Shown: piece by piece, positions 25,608-34,993 of the stretch
Numbering within the stretch: position 1 is the first letter of the stretch
Layout of the letters: the number at the start of each line of letters is the position of its first letter
Notes under the pieces: generated by a model
The model's input: the letters and a program-made list of their open reading frames with translations, nothing else
Told to the model about the DNA's origin: nothing
Database searches by the model: none
NCBI GenBank assembly: GCA_028875725.1
Contig: JAPPCR010000015.1
Location: 372,001-436,000 of the forward strand
Length of the DNA: 64,000 nt
Direction: 5' to 3'
DNA from: Acidobacteriota bacterium
GTDB lineage: Bacteria > Acidobacteriota > Thermoanaerobaculia > Multivoradales > Multivoraceae
Position numbers and translations under genes: made by a program

Positions 25608-27179
25608 TCAGTCCGTCGCCGGCACGCGCCGGAACAGCGACCCGACATGGGCCGCAGGCAGCGGCTTCGTCGCCAGCGACACCGCCGCCGTGCAAGCCAT
25701 CGCGAACAGTCCGGCGAGCGCCGCGCAGGAGGTGGGGTTCGGCGCTTCGCCGTGCAGCCAGGAGAACACCGGGTGCAGGAAGCTGCCCTCGAACCAGGCC
25801 GGATCGATGATTCCGGTGTGCAGGATCAGGAAGGAACTGAGGCCTACGATCAACCCCGTGTAGGCGCCGGTACGCGTCACGCCGCTCCACAGCGCGCCGA
25901 GCACCAGCGGCCCCGCGAAGGCAGCCATCATGCCGCCGTTCCCGGTCCAGACCAGGATCGCGATGTTCATGTCCATCAGCATCCAGGCCATCGCCACGCA
26001 GGCAACCATGACCCCGACGGTCGCCCAGCGGCTGATGACCAGCACCCGCCGGTCGAGCTGCTCGTCGCTCAGGTGCGAGTGGAAGCGCGGCGCGATCGTC
26101 CGCCGGTAAAGGTCGTTGGCGACGATCTGCGACGAGGAGACGACGAGCCCATCCGCCGTCGACATGACCGCCGACAGGATGCCGACGCCGATGAGCGCGG
26201 CCAGCCAGGCCGGGAAGAGCTCGATGAACAGCGCCGGCAGCGCCTCGTTCGGGGTCGAGCCCTCTTCGTACAGCCGGCCACCGAGCACCGCCCGCGCCAG
26301 GGCGCCGCCGAGGCCGAGCATGCCCAGTGTGACGCCGAAGACGGAAGCGAAGCGCAGGAAGGTGAAACGGGACTTGCCCGTCTTGAGCGCCCAGATCTTG
26401 TTGCCGATGTGGGGTAGCAGTCCGAGCGGAATGTGGGCGAGCAGCACCGCCAACTGCGACCACCAGGAGTGGTAGAGCGGCGTCGAGCGGTTGATCCAGC
26501 CGACCTGGTTCGGGTCCTGGCCCCGAATGTTCGAGATGACCGTGCCGAAGCCGCCGTCCAGGCCGGCGCCGAAGAGGAACAGGAGGATGACCAGCACGCC
26601 GATCAGCAGCATCAGGAAGCCCTGCACGCCGTCGGTGAGGATGTCCGCGTGGGCGCCGCCCAGCGACACGTAGACCATCAGCACGACGGCCGTGATACCC
26701 AGCGCCCAGGCCGGCGACAGACCGAGCATGGTCTCGAACATGACCAGACCCGACAGGAGCTGGCCGGCCAGGTAGAAGAACAGGAGCAGGGACGCCACAG
26801 TGACGATCACGCGAATGCCGTCCGACTGGTACCGGTCCCCCAGGAACTCCGGAATCGAGCGCGAGCCGAACCGCTCGCCCACGTTCGCCACCAGACGCAT
26901 GCAGATCAGCACACCGAGATAGACGCCCGCCGGGTAGAGGACCGCCGAGAGCAGCGCCGCCGTCCCGTGCTCGTAGGCGAGGCCCGGGAAGCCGAGGAAC
27001 GTCGCCCCGCTCGCGGTCGTTGCCGCGAATGCGAGGGCGAGGAAGAAAGGGCCGTAGGCGGCCCGAGCCGTGGCGAAGTCGTCGGCGCCCTGGACCCGGT
27101 TCCGGCCAATGACGCCGAAGGCCAGCATGCCGCCCAGATAGACGACCAGGAACAGCCAGGACCAGACGATCAAGCTCAT
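25608..27179 (-). CDS. Sodium:solute symporter (SSS family)
   Basis: A 523-aa polytopic transporter. The start MSLIVWSWLFLVVYLGGML begins the first membrane helix. GADDFATARAAYGPFFLALAFAATTASG is the family sodium-site region on helix 1, split here by an unwound glycine region. GVGILSAVMSTADGLVVSSSQIVANDLYRR is the helix-8 signature with the Ser/Thr sodium ligands. Around 13 hydrophobic segments are seen. The substrate is unknown; relatives carry proline, pantothenate or sugars. ATG 27179 is chosen because the residues encoded further upstream are not membrane- or family-like. It is divergent from the 27335 gene. Confidence 0.88.
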   Translation of the reverse strand: MSLIVWSWLFLVVYLGGMLAFGVIGRNRVQGADDFATARAAYGPFFLALAFAATTASGATFLGFPGLAYEHGTAALLSAVLYPAGVYLGVLICMRLVANVGERFGSRSIPEFLGDRYQSDGIRVIVTVASLLLFFYLAGQLLSGLVMFETMLGLSPAWALGITAVVLMVYVSLGGAHADILTDGVQGFLMLLIGVLVILLFLFGAGLDGGFGTVISNIRGQDPNQVGWINRSTPLYHSWWSQLAVLLAHIPLGLLPHIGNKIWALKTGKSRFTFLRFASVFGVTLGMLGLGGALARAVLGGRLYEEGSTPNEALPALFIELFPAWLAALIGVGILSAVMSTADGLVVSSSQIVANDLYRRTIAPRFHSHLSDEQLDRRVLVISRWATVGVMVACVAMAWMLMDMNIAILVWTGNGGMMAAFAGPLVLGALWSGVTRTGAYTGLIVGLSSFLILHTGIIDPAWFEGSFLHPVFSWLHGEAPNPTSCAALAGLFAMACTAAVSLATKPLPAAHVGSLFRRVPATD

Positions 27180-27334
27180 GCGCGAAGCGGTCACGGTATC
27201 GCAGGAGCCGACCGGGGCCAAGCCGACCGGCGGTCCTCGAGGTGATCCCGGGTTCGGCGGCGAGCACTGAAACCACAGGCCGCCCCGCGGCGTAGATCCC
27301 ACTGCCAACGCTCACGACCCGGGAGGTCTCATCC

Positions 27335-28167
27335 GTGCACCAAACCCGTCTCTTCCGGGCGGCGGTCGCCGCCGTCCTGCTCACCGCACTGCCAACCGCC
27401 GGAATCGCCGAAAGCGTGCGGATTCCGGCCGGAACGACGGTCTACTGCGTCCTCGACGAGAGCCTCTCGACCAAGAAGAAATCAAGCAACTTCGTCCGGC
27501 TGGGAGACCGCGTCCGCGCCAAGGTCGCCGAGGATGTCGTGATCGACGGCCGCGTCGTCATCGAAGCGGGCACCGTGGTCTGGTCCGAAGTCAGCAAGGC
27601 CCGGCGGGCCAAGGTCGCCGGCATCCGGGGTCGACTCGAGGTCGAAGCCAACACGGTTGCCGCGGTGGACGACACCTCGATCCGCCTCGCAGGCGGCTAC
27701 GACCGTTCCGGCAGGGGCCGCTTCGTGACCGCCGCGGTCCTGGCCAAGGTCATCGCCTGGCCCTTCATCCTGATCAAGGGCAAGCAGGCGCACTTGAGTC
27801 GCGGTGTCATCTTCGACGCGCAGACCGCGGCTCCGGCCGAGTGGACGTCATGGCTGCGCGGGATCTCCCGGTTCTCCGCGCCGACATCCCTGGATTCGAA
27901 GTCAGCATCCCGTACGACAGCATCGACCCCGAGGTGCGGCTGGCCAGCCTGCCGCTCCTGTTCACGGGGCTGGCGGTGGATACCGACGAGGCCCACGTCA
28001 CCGCCGTCAACGGCCAGACGATTCGACGGATCGAGATCTCCGTCGTCGACGGTCTGGGCGAGGTCGACTTCCAGGAACTGGCTGAACACTTCCGGCTCGG
28101 AATGAACCGGTTCACCGTCACGGCGGAAGGCCAGAGCGTGGACGTGCTGCTGGAGTTCGAGTTCTAG
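27335..28167 (+). pseudogene. Exported protein of unknown function, interrupted by a one-base frameshift
   Basis: GTG 27335, preceded by GGGAGG, opens a frame encoding a Sec signal (ending near TAGIAES) and a beta-rich domain (residues 27-165: PAGTTVYCVLDESLSTKKKSSNF, LGDRVRAKVAEDVV). After the codon GAG at 27839-27841 the protein turns into arginine/serine noise. From GTG 27841 the next frame is clearly coding (DVMAARDLPVLRADIPGFEV and on to LLEFEF, stop 28165-28167). Insertion of one G, restoring GAG-GTG-GAC, would join them into a ~277-aa protein. This is either a real inactivating deletion or an assembly error. There is no slippery heptamer at the junction. I do not recognise the family. 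Confidence 0.65.
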
Positions 28168-28201
28168 GAGCCTGCGCCGCGGAACGCAGCGAAGCAGGCT
28201 C
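28168..28201. terminator. Hairpin between convergent genes, part of a repeated post-stop motif
   Basis: GAGCCTGC at 28168-28175 pairs with GCAGGCTC at 28194-28201, an 8-bp stem around an 18-nt loop. It lies between the stops of the 27335 gene and the minus-strand 28208 gene. No T-run follows on either strand, so it may act as a weak bidirectional terminator. Its left arm is part of a 13-base word (TAGGAGCCTGCGC) that recurs after two other genes in the window. Confidence 0.4.
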
Positions 28202-28207
28202 GGGGCG

Positions 28208-28576
28208 CTAGGAGCGTCTGCCCTCGAGGCGCGCCAGCGTCTCGTCGAGGTGGTCGATCGCGACTCCCTTCAGGATCAACTGGCCGGGAAGGCCGTGGTC
28301 GACCGCGTACTCCCTCCAGGCCACGGAGGTGTCCTCCATGAACTCGTCCAGCCTGACGCGCCTCCGCCTGGAACGGGCGACCGCCTTGCGCACCGCGCGA
28401 AGCTGATCCGGAGCCGGCGTCGTCTGTCCCGCCATGCCGGACGCTTCGGGTACCCGCTTGATCGGCAGAAGCCGCCGGCCAGGTGGGAGCAACTCATCCA
28501 GTACACGCTCCACCAGATCCTCCAACCACGACCGCCAGAAGATCCGTCGGAGCCACCTGTAGAGATCAGCCGCCAC
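28208..28576 (-). CDS. Hypothetical protein, basic, 122 aa
   Basis: A 122-aa protein starting at GTG 28576. No signal peptide, no recognised domain. The N-terminus is helical and amphipathic (DLYRWLRRIFWRSWLEDLVERVLDELL, with a hydrophobic face), followed by a basic stretch (VRKAVARSRRRRVRLDEF) and a short acidic-polar tail. The composition looks coding but weakly so, and no good Shine-Dalgarno precedes the GTG. It is divergent from the S9 peptidase gene, with only 31 nt between the starts. It may be a small cytoplasmic or membrane-associated protein; function unknown. Confidence 0.45.
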   Translation of the reverse strand: MAADLYRWLRRIFWRSWLEDLVERVLDELLPPGRRLLPIKRVPEASGMAGQTTPAPDQLRAVRKAVARSRRRRVRLDEFMEDTSVAWREYAVDHGLPGQLILKGVAIDHLDETLARLEGRRS

Positions 28577-28607
28577 CGAGACTCGGGTCCTCCGTTACTG
28601 TTCTGCC

Positions 28608-30830
28608 ATGTCGAACTCTCCCCGCCGCGTGATTCTTGCGTATCTCCTTGCCGCTACCGGAGCCGTCTGGGCCTTTCAGCCGGCAACAGGGCAGCAGGAG
28701 CCCCTGGAGCTCCACCACATCTACGGGCCGGAGGCGCTCGACTTCTCGCCGGAGCTGCCGCGACTCCGCTGGCTGCCCGGCGGCGAGGAGTACCTCTCGG
28801 GAGAGGATGCCGAGGATGGCTGGTCGTGGACGGCCATCGACGCGGCGTCGGGCGAAAGCCGCCCGTTCTACGACCCGGAGCCCCTGGCAACCGCGCTCCG
28901 GGAGCAACTGGACCTGAGCCTTCAGGACGCGGCGTCGAGGGCGCGCCCCGCTTCCCTGCGGATGTCGCCCGGCGCCGACCGGCTGCTGCTCGACCTCGCC
29001 TCGGACCTGTTCGTCTGGAGCTTCGACGACGAAACGCTTACCCGGCTGACCCGGGGTCCGCAAGCCGAGGAACTCGCCCGGTTCTCGCGGGACGGCCGCC
29101 GTGTCGCCTTCATCCGCGACGCGGACCTGTACGTCGTGGACCTGGGAGGCAACGAGCTTCGCCTGACCACCGACGGCGGCGAGAACACGCTGAACGGCAA
29201 GCTCGACTGGGTCTACCAGGAGGAGATCTACGGCCGCGGCAACTACCAGGCCCACTGGTGGAGCCCCGATAGCCGCCGCATCGCCTTCCTGCAGAGCGAC
29301 GAGCGCGACGTGCCCCGCTTCACAGTGGTCGATCACGTCCCGTTCCGGCCGCCGCTCGAGGTCTACCCCTACCCCAAGGCCGGCGATCCGAACCCTCGCG
29401 TCCGGCTTGGCGTCGCCAGGGCCAGTGGCGGGGGCGTCACCTGGATCGATCCAGGCCTCTACGGACACGCCGAGATCCTGATCGTCAACGTCGCCTTCTC
29501 ACCCGACGGCAATGTCTGGTACCAGGTCCAGGACCGCCGGCAGACCTTCCTCGACCTGCATCGGGCCGATCCGGACACCGGCGCATCGGAGCGCATCCTG
29601 CGTGAGGAGTCCCACGCCTGGGTCAACGTGCTCGGGCCGCCCCGCTTCCTCAGGGACGGCGGCTTTCTCTGGCTGAGCGAACGGACAGGCTTCCAGCACG
29701 TCTACCGCTACGACCCGGACGGCGAACTCGGCAAGCCGCTCACCGAAGGACGCTGGGAAGTGCGCGCCCTGAACGCGGTGGACGAAGAGGCTGGATCCGC
29801 CTACGTCTCAGGTACTTACCGCTCGGCAATCGGTGCCGATGTCCTGCGGGTCGCTCTGGACGGCTCGGACCCGACCCTGCTCACCGAAGAACCCGGCAGC
29901 CACCGCGCGAACTTTCCGGAGGACGGCCCGATCAAGTACTGGATCGCCACCTCGAGCGACCTCCACACGCCGACCGCGATGACGCTACGGCGCGCAGAGG
30001 ACGGCGAGGCGACGCACGAACTCGGCGGCGGCGAGGTGCCGGACATCGAGCGGTTCGAAGTTTCGCCGCCGGAGCTCCTGACCATCGAGACCAGCGACGG
30101 CGTCGACCTGGCGGCGATGCTCATCCGGCCGCACGGCTTCGATCCCGAACGCGTCTACCCAGCCTGGGTCCACGTCTACGGCGGCCCCCACGCTCAGCAG
30201 GTGCGCGACGGCTGGCAGGGCTCACGCGGCATGTGGTTCCAGTATCTCGCCCAGCAGGGGATCGTCGTCCTCGTCGTCGACAACCGGATCGCCTCGGGCA
30301 AGGGCGTCGAGTCGACCTGGCCGGTGTACAGGAACTTCGGCGAGCAGGAACTCGTCGACCTCGTCGAGGCGGTCGACTGGCTCGGCGCAAAGCCGTGGGT
30401 CGACGCGGAGCGGATCGGCCTCGACGGCTGGAGCTTCGGCGGCTACATGACGCTCTTCGCGTTGACCCGGTCCGACCGCTTCCGGGCCGGTATCGCCGGC
30501 GGGAGCGTCGTCGACTGGCGTGCCTACGACTCGATCTACACCGAACGGTACATGTCGACTCCCGACGACAACCCCGACGGCTACGAGCGCACCTCCGTGC
30601 TCGAGACGGCGGGAGATCTCCACGGCGACCTGCTGATCATCCACGGCACGATGGACGACAACGTCCACATGCAGAACACCCTGCAAATGGCCTGGAAGCT
30701 CCAGAAGGCCGGCAAGCCCTTCGAGATGATGCTCTACCCGAAGTCACGCCACGGCGTGACCGATCCCGACCTCTCGCTGCACCTGCGCCAGACGATGGCG
30801 CGCTTCATCCTGAAGACGATCGAGCCCTAG
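28608..30830 (+). CDS. S9 family peptidase, dipeptidyl-peptidase IV type
   Basis: A 740-aa exported serine exopeptidase. After a signal peptide (LAYLLAATGAVWAFQPATGQ region) come propeller blades and the DPP-IV signature DWVYQEEIYGRGNY, whose paired glutamates hold the substrate N-terminus. The alpha/beta-hydrolase domain carries GLDGWSFGGYMTL (Ser609), HGTMDDNVH (Asp683/684) and SRHGV (His715), a complete triad in the usual order. It removes X-Pro or X-Ala dipeptides from peptides in the periplasm. The length matches the family. It overlaps the convergent membrane-protein gene by 4 nt at the stop codons (CTAG). Confidence 0.92.
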   Translation: MSNSPRRVILAYLLAATGAVWAFQPATGQQEPLELHHIYGPEALDFSPELPRLRWLPGGEEYLSGEDAEDGWSWTAIDAASGESRPFYDPEPLATALREQLDLSLQDAASRARPASLRMSPGADRLLLDLASDLFVWSFDDETLTRLTRGPQAEELARFSRDGRRVAFIRDADLYVVDLGGNELRLTTDGGENTLNGKLDWVYQEEIYGRGNYQAHWWSPDSRRIAFLQSDERDVPRFTVVDHVPFRPPLEVYPYPKAGDPNPRVRLGVARASGGGVTWIDPGLYGHAEILIVNVAFSPDGNVWYQVQDRRQTFLDLHRADPDTGASERILREESHAWVNVLGPPRFLRDGGFLWLSERTGFQHVYRYDPDGELGKPLTEGRWEVRALNAVDEEAGSAYVSGTYRSAIGADVLRVALDGSDPTLLTEEPGSHRANFPEDGPIKYWIATSSDLHTPTAMTLRRAEDGEATHELGGGEVPDIERFEVSPPELLTIETSDGVDLAAMLIRPHGFDPERVYPAWVHVYGGPHAQQVRDGWQGSRGMWFQYLAQQGIVVLVVDNRIASGKGVESTWPVYRNFGEQELVDLVEAVDWLGAKPWVDAERIGLDGWSFGGYMTLFALTRSDRFRAGIAGGSVVDWRAYDSIYTERYMSTPDDNPDGYERTSVLETAGDLHGDLLIIHGTMDDNVHMQNTLQMAWKLQKAGKPFEMMLYPKSRHGVTDPDLSLHLRQTMARFILKTIEP

Positions 30831-31345
30831 CTCCTCCAGGCCCGCACGCTCAGTGCCAACGTCGCGATCGTCCCCCAGGACAGCCCTACGACCACACCCG
30901 CGTCCAGGATGCCCCGCCACGGCTGATCCAGCCGGTGGACGAGCACGATCAGCACCAGGATGCCGACGGTTCCGAACCAGACGCCGAGACGCTCGCGTCG
31001 CGTCCCCTCGAAGTAGCCGGCCGCGTAGAGGGGCGCCAACACGACCCGCAGCAGGGTCGGCTGGCTGCGAACCGTCATCGCCCGCTCCGCCACGCGTGGC
31101 GAGAACCGCAACTGAAAGCCGCGCAGCCCTTCCGACCAGGCCATGAAGGGGATGATCGCGAGCAGAGAAGCCCAGTGGTACCAAGCGAACGGGTGGTCGA
31201 AGGCCGCGATCGAGATTCGGGCCAGCCGGTAGACCGCCCACAGGAGCAGACCCACGATCCCGCCGACCGCCCAAAGCGCTCCGGCCGTGGCCACAGCGCG
31301 GCCGATGGCGGGCGCCTCGTAGTCGGCGGTTCCTGCTTCACTCAT
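30827..31345 (-). CDS. Small integral membrane protein of unknown function
   Basis: A 172-aa protein with about four hydrophobic segments (AGALWAVGGIVGLLLWAVYRL, WYHWASLLAIIPFMAW, VVLAPLYAAGYF, WFGTVGILVLIVLV) and a short cytoplasmic N-terminus. No domain recognised. ATG 31345 overlaps the end of the upstream MBL-fold gene by 8 nt, so the two are co-translated and probably co-regulated. A role beside the hydrolase is possible but nothing in the sequence shows it. Confidence 0.75.
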   Translation of the reverse strand: MSEAGTADYEAPAIGRAVATAGALWAVGGIVGLLLWAVYRLARISIAAFDHPFAWYHWASLLAIIPFMAWSEGLRGFQLRFSPRVAERAMTVRSQPTLLRVVLAPLYAAGYFEGTRRERLGVWFGTVGILVLIVLVHRLDQPWRGILDAGVVVGLSWGTIATLALSVRAWRS

Positions 31346-32639
31346 CGGAGGCGAGATCGCGGCGGCCCCGGTCGCTGGCCAGTGCCGCGTGGTTCAGGAT
31401 GTTGCGCGCCATGGACGACACCTGCGTGCCGGCGTTGGCCCGGTAGACGGCGGCCCGGGCCTCGTGGACTTCGGCGTTCCCGGGAGCCGCGTGCTGGACC
31501 GCTTCAATCAGGTGGCAGGCCACGGCGTGGTTGCCTTCCGCCGAAGCGGCCAGCGCTCGTTCGACTACGCGATCCACTCCGCCCGCCAGTTCGACCCAGG
31601 CTTCGGCCAGGTCTTTCTTCGTCGCCGGCACGACGTTGTCGAACTCGCCGTCCCACCAGCCGCCGTAGCGCCGCCAGACCATCCGCACCAGGAAGCTCGG
31701 ATCGTCGTAGACCGGCTGCAGGTAGGGCTCGTCGGCGAGGTCGGCGGGAGGCTCCACCGCCTGGAGCACCTGGTCGAGACTCAAGCCCCGGTTCATCGCC
31801 GCCACGCTCTGTTCCTCGATCGACCGCATGTAGCGCGCCGTGCCGTCCAGTGCGCGGCGCACCCGGTCGGCGCCGAGAATCGGCAGGCCGTGCCCAGGCA
31901 GCAGGATCTCGGCCCCAAGGGGCAGCATCCGCTCCAGGCTGTCCGCCCAGTCGGCGACGTAGCGCTGCACCTTCTGCGGGTTGCCGGCGTTCGGCACCGC
32001 CCAGATGAAGAGATCGCCGGTGTGGAGGATGCGGCGCTCCGGGATCCAGGTCCAGGTGATGTCATCCGTCTCGCCGCGGCCGTGGGTCAGCTCGAAGGTC
32101 AGCTCGCCGCGCCGGAAGGTCAGGTTCCGGCGGTAGAGGACATCCGGGTATCGGTAGCTGTCGGGCCAGCGATAGTGAGGCGCGTCGATCGCGAACTGGC
32201 GCCGGTTGATCGCCGTGTTCCAGCCGAGGGTCGCGAGGTAGCGGTCGAAGTGAGCCGGCACGCGTTCATGGGCGTAGACCGTCGGCCGCGGCCAGCCCTG
32301 CTGTTCCGCCTCCGCGTCGAAGGCGGTGACCGAGAACACGTGGTCCGCGTGATGGTGCGAGTAAATCGCGGCGACGACCGGTGTGTCGGGCCATTCCCTC
32401 CTCGTCTCCTCGAAGCAGCGCTTCACGTCGAGCAGGTGGCCGGCGTCGAGCATCACCAGACCGTCGCAACTGTCGACGACGTAGAAGCCGGCGATGCCCT
32501 TGAAGCCGAGCACACCGTCCATGAGCCGGCAGGAGCCCGGGTAGTAGCGATGCACCGGGTGGTGCTCGAACTGAAGGTCGAGTTCTCCGCGCCAGGCCCG
32601 CTCGGCCAGTTCCAGGAGGTCCAGGTGTTCGTCAGGCAT
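31338..32639 (-). CDS. MBL-fold metallo-hydrolase, alkylsulfatase-like
   Basis: A 433-aa metallo-beta-lactamase-fold hydrolase. The zinc motif is SHHHADH (residues ~102-108), then HGRGETDD and HTGDLFIW with further ligands, and LLPGHGLPILG. The following region PVYDDPSFLVRMVWRRYGG and GGWWDGEFDNVVPA resembles the alkyl-sulfatase dimerisation domain of the SdsA/BDS1 family. The C-terminal sterol-carrier-like domain of those enzymes is shortened or absent. It may cleave alkyl sulfates or a related ester. No signal peptide is seen, unlike many SdsA proteins. It shares 8 nt with the membrane-protein gene downstream and is divergent from the DUF5916 gene. Confidence 0.82.
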   Translation of the reverse strand: MPDEHLDLLELAERAWRGELDLQFEHHPVHRYYPGSCRLMDGVLGFKGIAGFYVVDSCDGLVMLDAGHLLDVKRCFEETRREWPDTPVVAAIYSHHHADHVFSVTAFDAEAEQQGWPRPTVYAHERVPAHFDRYLATLGWNTAINRRQFAIDAPHYRWPDSYRYPDVLYRRNLTFRRGELTFELTHGRGETDDITWTWIPERRILHTGDLFIWAVPNAGNPQKVQRYVADWADSLERMLPLGAEILLPGHGLPILGADRVRRALDGTARYMRSIEEQSVAAMNRGLSLDQVLQAVEPPADLADEPYLQPVYDDPSFLVRMVWRRYGGWWDGEFDNVVPATKKDLAEAWVELAGGVDRVVERALAASAEGNHAVACHLIEAVQHAAPGNAEVHEARAAVYRANAGTQVSSMARNILNHAALASDRGRRDLASDE

Positions 32640-32706
32640 TGGGGGCGGACGTTACCGCAGCGCGGGCGGCGGCTGGACGAAGAACGCTGCTGCTAGCCTG
32701 CGTCCC

Positions 32707-34953
32707 GTGAAACGGAGCCTGCCCGCGACTGTGGGCCTGTTGGGTTTCCTCGCGGGCGCCCCCGTCGCCGGTCAGGAGCAACCGGAAGCCGGCGCCGAGC
32801 GCCCGAGCATGGCCGCGACCCGCGTGGAGCGGGGGCCGAACGTCGACGGCGACCTGAGCGACGCTGTCTGGGCCGACTCGGAGGTCGGCACGAACTTCAT
32901 CCAGCACGAACCGCTCGACGGCGTGCCGGCCACCGAGCAGACGGAAGTCCGTGTCGTGTTCACCGACAGCACGATCTACTTCGGCATCACCGCCTTCGAC
33001 GCCAACCCCGACGCGATCATCGCGAGGGAGATGGAGCGGGACAGCCGCATCTTCCAGGACGACTCGATCATCCTGTTGCTGGACACCTTCTACGATCGGC
33101 GCAACGCCTACGCTTTCGAGACGAACCTCAACGGCGCCCGCACCGACACCCTGGTCACCGACGAAGGTCGCGACCTGAACCTGGAGTGGGACGGCATCTG
33201 GCAGTCCGCCGCGCGGCGGACCGGCTTCGGCTGGACGGTCGAGATCGCGCTTCCGATCTCCACTCTCCGTTTTGACCCGGCCGCTCCGGCCTGGGGGTTC
33301 AACGTGCAGCGCTACATCGCGCACAAGCGCGAGATGACCCACTGGTCGGGCCTGCCACGCGAAGTAGGCACCCTTGGACAGGTCGGCTCCCAGGTCCTGC
33401 CCGTACATCGCGTATCGATGGCGGGAGAACTCACCGGGCTCGCCGGGCTGTCCCAGTCAGCGCAACTTCAGATCAAGCCCTTCGTCATCGGCGATGTGAG
33501 CGAGGATCCACGCCTGAACGCCGATCCAGGCACGGACGGGGAGTACGGCCTCGACCTGAAGTGGGGAGTCACCCGCTCCCTGGCGCTCGACCTGACCTAC
33601 AACACGGACTTCGCGGAGGTCGAGGTCGATGAGTTGCAAACGAACCTGACCCGGTTCTCGCTGTACTTCCCGGAGAAGCGCGACTTCTTCCTGGAGAACG
33701 CCGGCATCTTCGACTTCGGCCCACCCCACCGGCTCTTCTACGAACCTCCCGTGCTCAAGACCTTCTTCTCGCGCCGGGTCGGCCTGGACGAGGGGAAACA
33801 GGTCCCGATCGACTGGGGCGCCCGCCTGACCGGACGGGTCGGAGGCTGGAACCTCGGTGTTCTTCGGGTCGCGACGGCCGGCATCGCAAAGGAAGACGGC
33901 CAGCTTCCGGCCAACGCGTTCACAGTCGCGCGCCTCAAGCGCAACGTCGGCCGGCGCTCGTCAGTCGGCGCGATGGTCACTGAAACGGCTCCCGGCGGCG
34001 CGGCGGCTAACCGGGTCGTCGGTGTCGACTTCGATTACAAGCCCACGTCCACGCTCGGCTTTGGCGGCTTCTGGACGAGTAGCGGCGCCAGCGAGGAAAC
34101 GGCCGAGGCCGGTGGCTCCAGCGACTCCGGAGAGGCTGCTTACGGATTCAACTTCGACTACCAGGGCCGCGAACTGACCGTCTACCTCGACGCCCAGGAG
34201 ATCGAAGAGGACTACCACCCGGCGGCGGGGTTCCTGCTGCGAAGCAACGTCCGTCACCTGAACCCGATGATCCAGTGGCTGCCACGGATCGAGCGGGGTT
34301 TCGTCCGCACCTGGTTCACGGAGATCAGGGCCGACTACTACGAGACCCTGGACGGCGGCGAGCTCGAATCCCGCCAAATCGAGATCTCCCCGATCGGCAT
34401 GCGGACAACGGCAGAAGACCGCTGGCGCCTGGGCTATCTCCACGAAACCGAGAACCTCGTCGAACCCTTCGAAGTCTCGCCGGGAGTCGTGATTCCGCCC
34501 GGCTACTACGAGTTCGACGCTGCGCGGTTCTCCGTCTACAGCAACCAGAGCCGCTTCTTCGGCCTGCGCTCCCGTATCACCGTCGGCGACTTCTACACCG
34601 GCACCCAGGTGTCCGGCCGCACGACGATCAACTTCAAGTTCTCCAAGCACATCCAGACCGAGAGCCGATGGGTCTTCAACAACATCGAACTTCCCCAGGG
34701 CGCCTTCGACATCGGCCTCTACAGCCAGCTCGTGAACTTCACCTTCACACCGAACCTGCGGCTGAACACGATCCTTCAGTACAACGACCTCTCCGGCGAC
34801 CTCGGGACAAACATCCGACTGCACTGGATCTACAAGCCCGGCTCCGACCTCTTCGTCGTCTACAACGAGAACTGGATGGCCGAAGATCTGCGCTACCGGC
34901 AGAGCACCCATCGCCAGATCGCGGTGAAGTTCACCTACCTGATCCAGCCCTGA
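32707..34953 (+). CDS. DUF5916 outer-membrane protein with N-terminal CBM9-like domain (tandem copy 1)
   Basis: A 748-aa exported protein. A signal peptide (LPATVGLLGFLAGAPVAGQ) is followed by a CBM9-like domain (residues ~45-215: NVDGDLSDAVWADSEVGTNF, FQDDSIILLLDTFYDRRNAY, TLRFDPAAPAWGFNVQRYIA) and then the DUF5916 beta-barrel, rich in alternating aromatic strands and ending in FTYLIQP. Such proteins sit in the outer membrane; their substrates are unknown. The start is GTG 32707. An almost identical gene follows 40 nt after the stop. Both are preceded by TGCTGCTAGCCT, so the duplication probably carried its upstream region. It is divergent from the alkylsulfatase-like gene. Confidence 0.85.
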   Translation: MKRSLPATVGLLGFLAGAPVAGQEQPEAGAERPSMAATRVERGPNVDGDLSDAVWADSEVGTNFIQHEPLDGVPATEQTEVRVVFTDSTIYFGITAFDANPDAIIAREMERDSRIFQDDSIILLLDTFYDRRNAYAFETNLNGARTDTLVTDEGRDLNLEWDGIWQSAARRTGFGWTVEIALPISTLRFDPAAPAWGFNVQRYIAHKREMTHWSGLPREVGTLGQVGSQVLPVHRVSMAGELTGLAGLSQSAQLQIKPFVIGDVSEDPRLNADPGTDGEYGLDLKWGVTRSLALDLTYNTDFAEVEVDELQTNLTRFSLYFPEKRDFFLENAGIFDFGPPHRLFYEPPVLKTFFSRRVGLDEGKQVPIDWGARLTGRVGGWNLGVLRVATAGIAKEDGQLPANAFTVARLKRNVGRRSSVGAMVTETAPGGAAANRVVGVDFDYKPTSTLGFGGFWTSSGASEETAEAGGSSDSGEAAYGFNFDYQGRELTVYLDAQEIEEDYHPAAGFLLRSNVRHLNPMIQWLPRIERGFVRTWFTEIRADYYETLDGGELESRQIEISPIGMRTTAEDRWRLGYLHETENLVEPFEVSPGVVIPPGYYEFDAARFSVYSNQSRFFGLRSRITVGDFYTGTQVSGRTTINFKFSKHIQTESRWVFNNIELPQGAFDIGLYSQLVNFTFTPNLRLNTILQYNDLSGDLGTNIRLHWIYKPGSDLFVVYNENWMAEDLRYRQSTHRQIAVKFTYLIQP

Positions 34954-34993
34954 CGGTGCTGCTAGCCTCCGCCCGTTCCTGGACGTAAACAGG

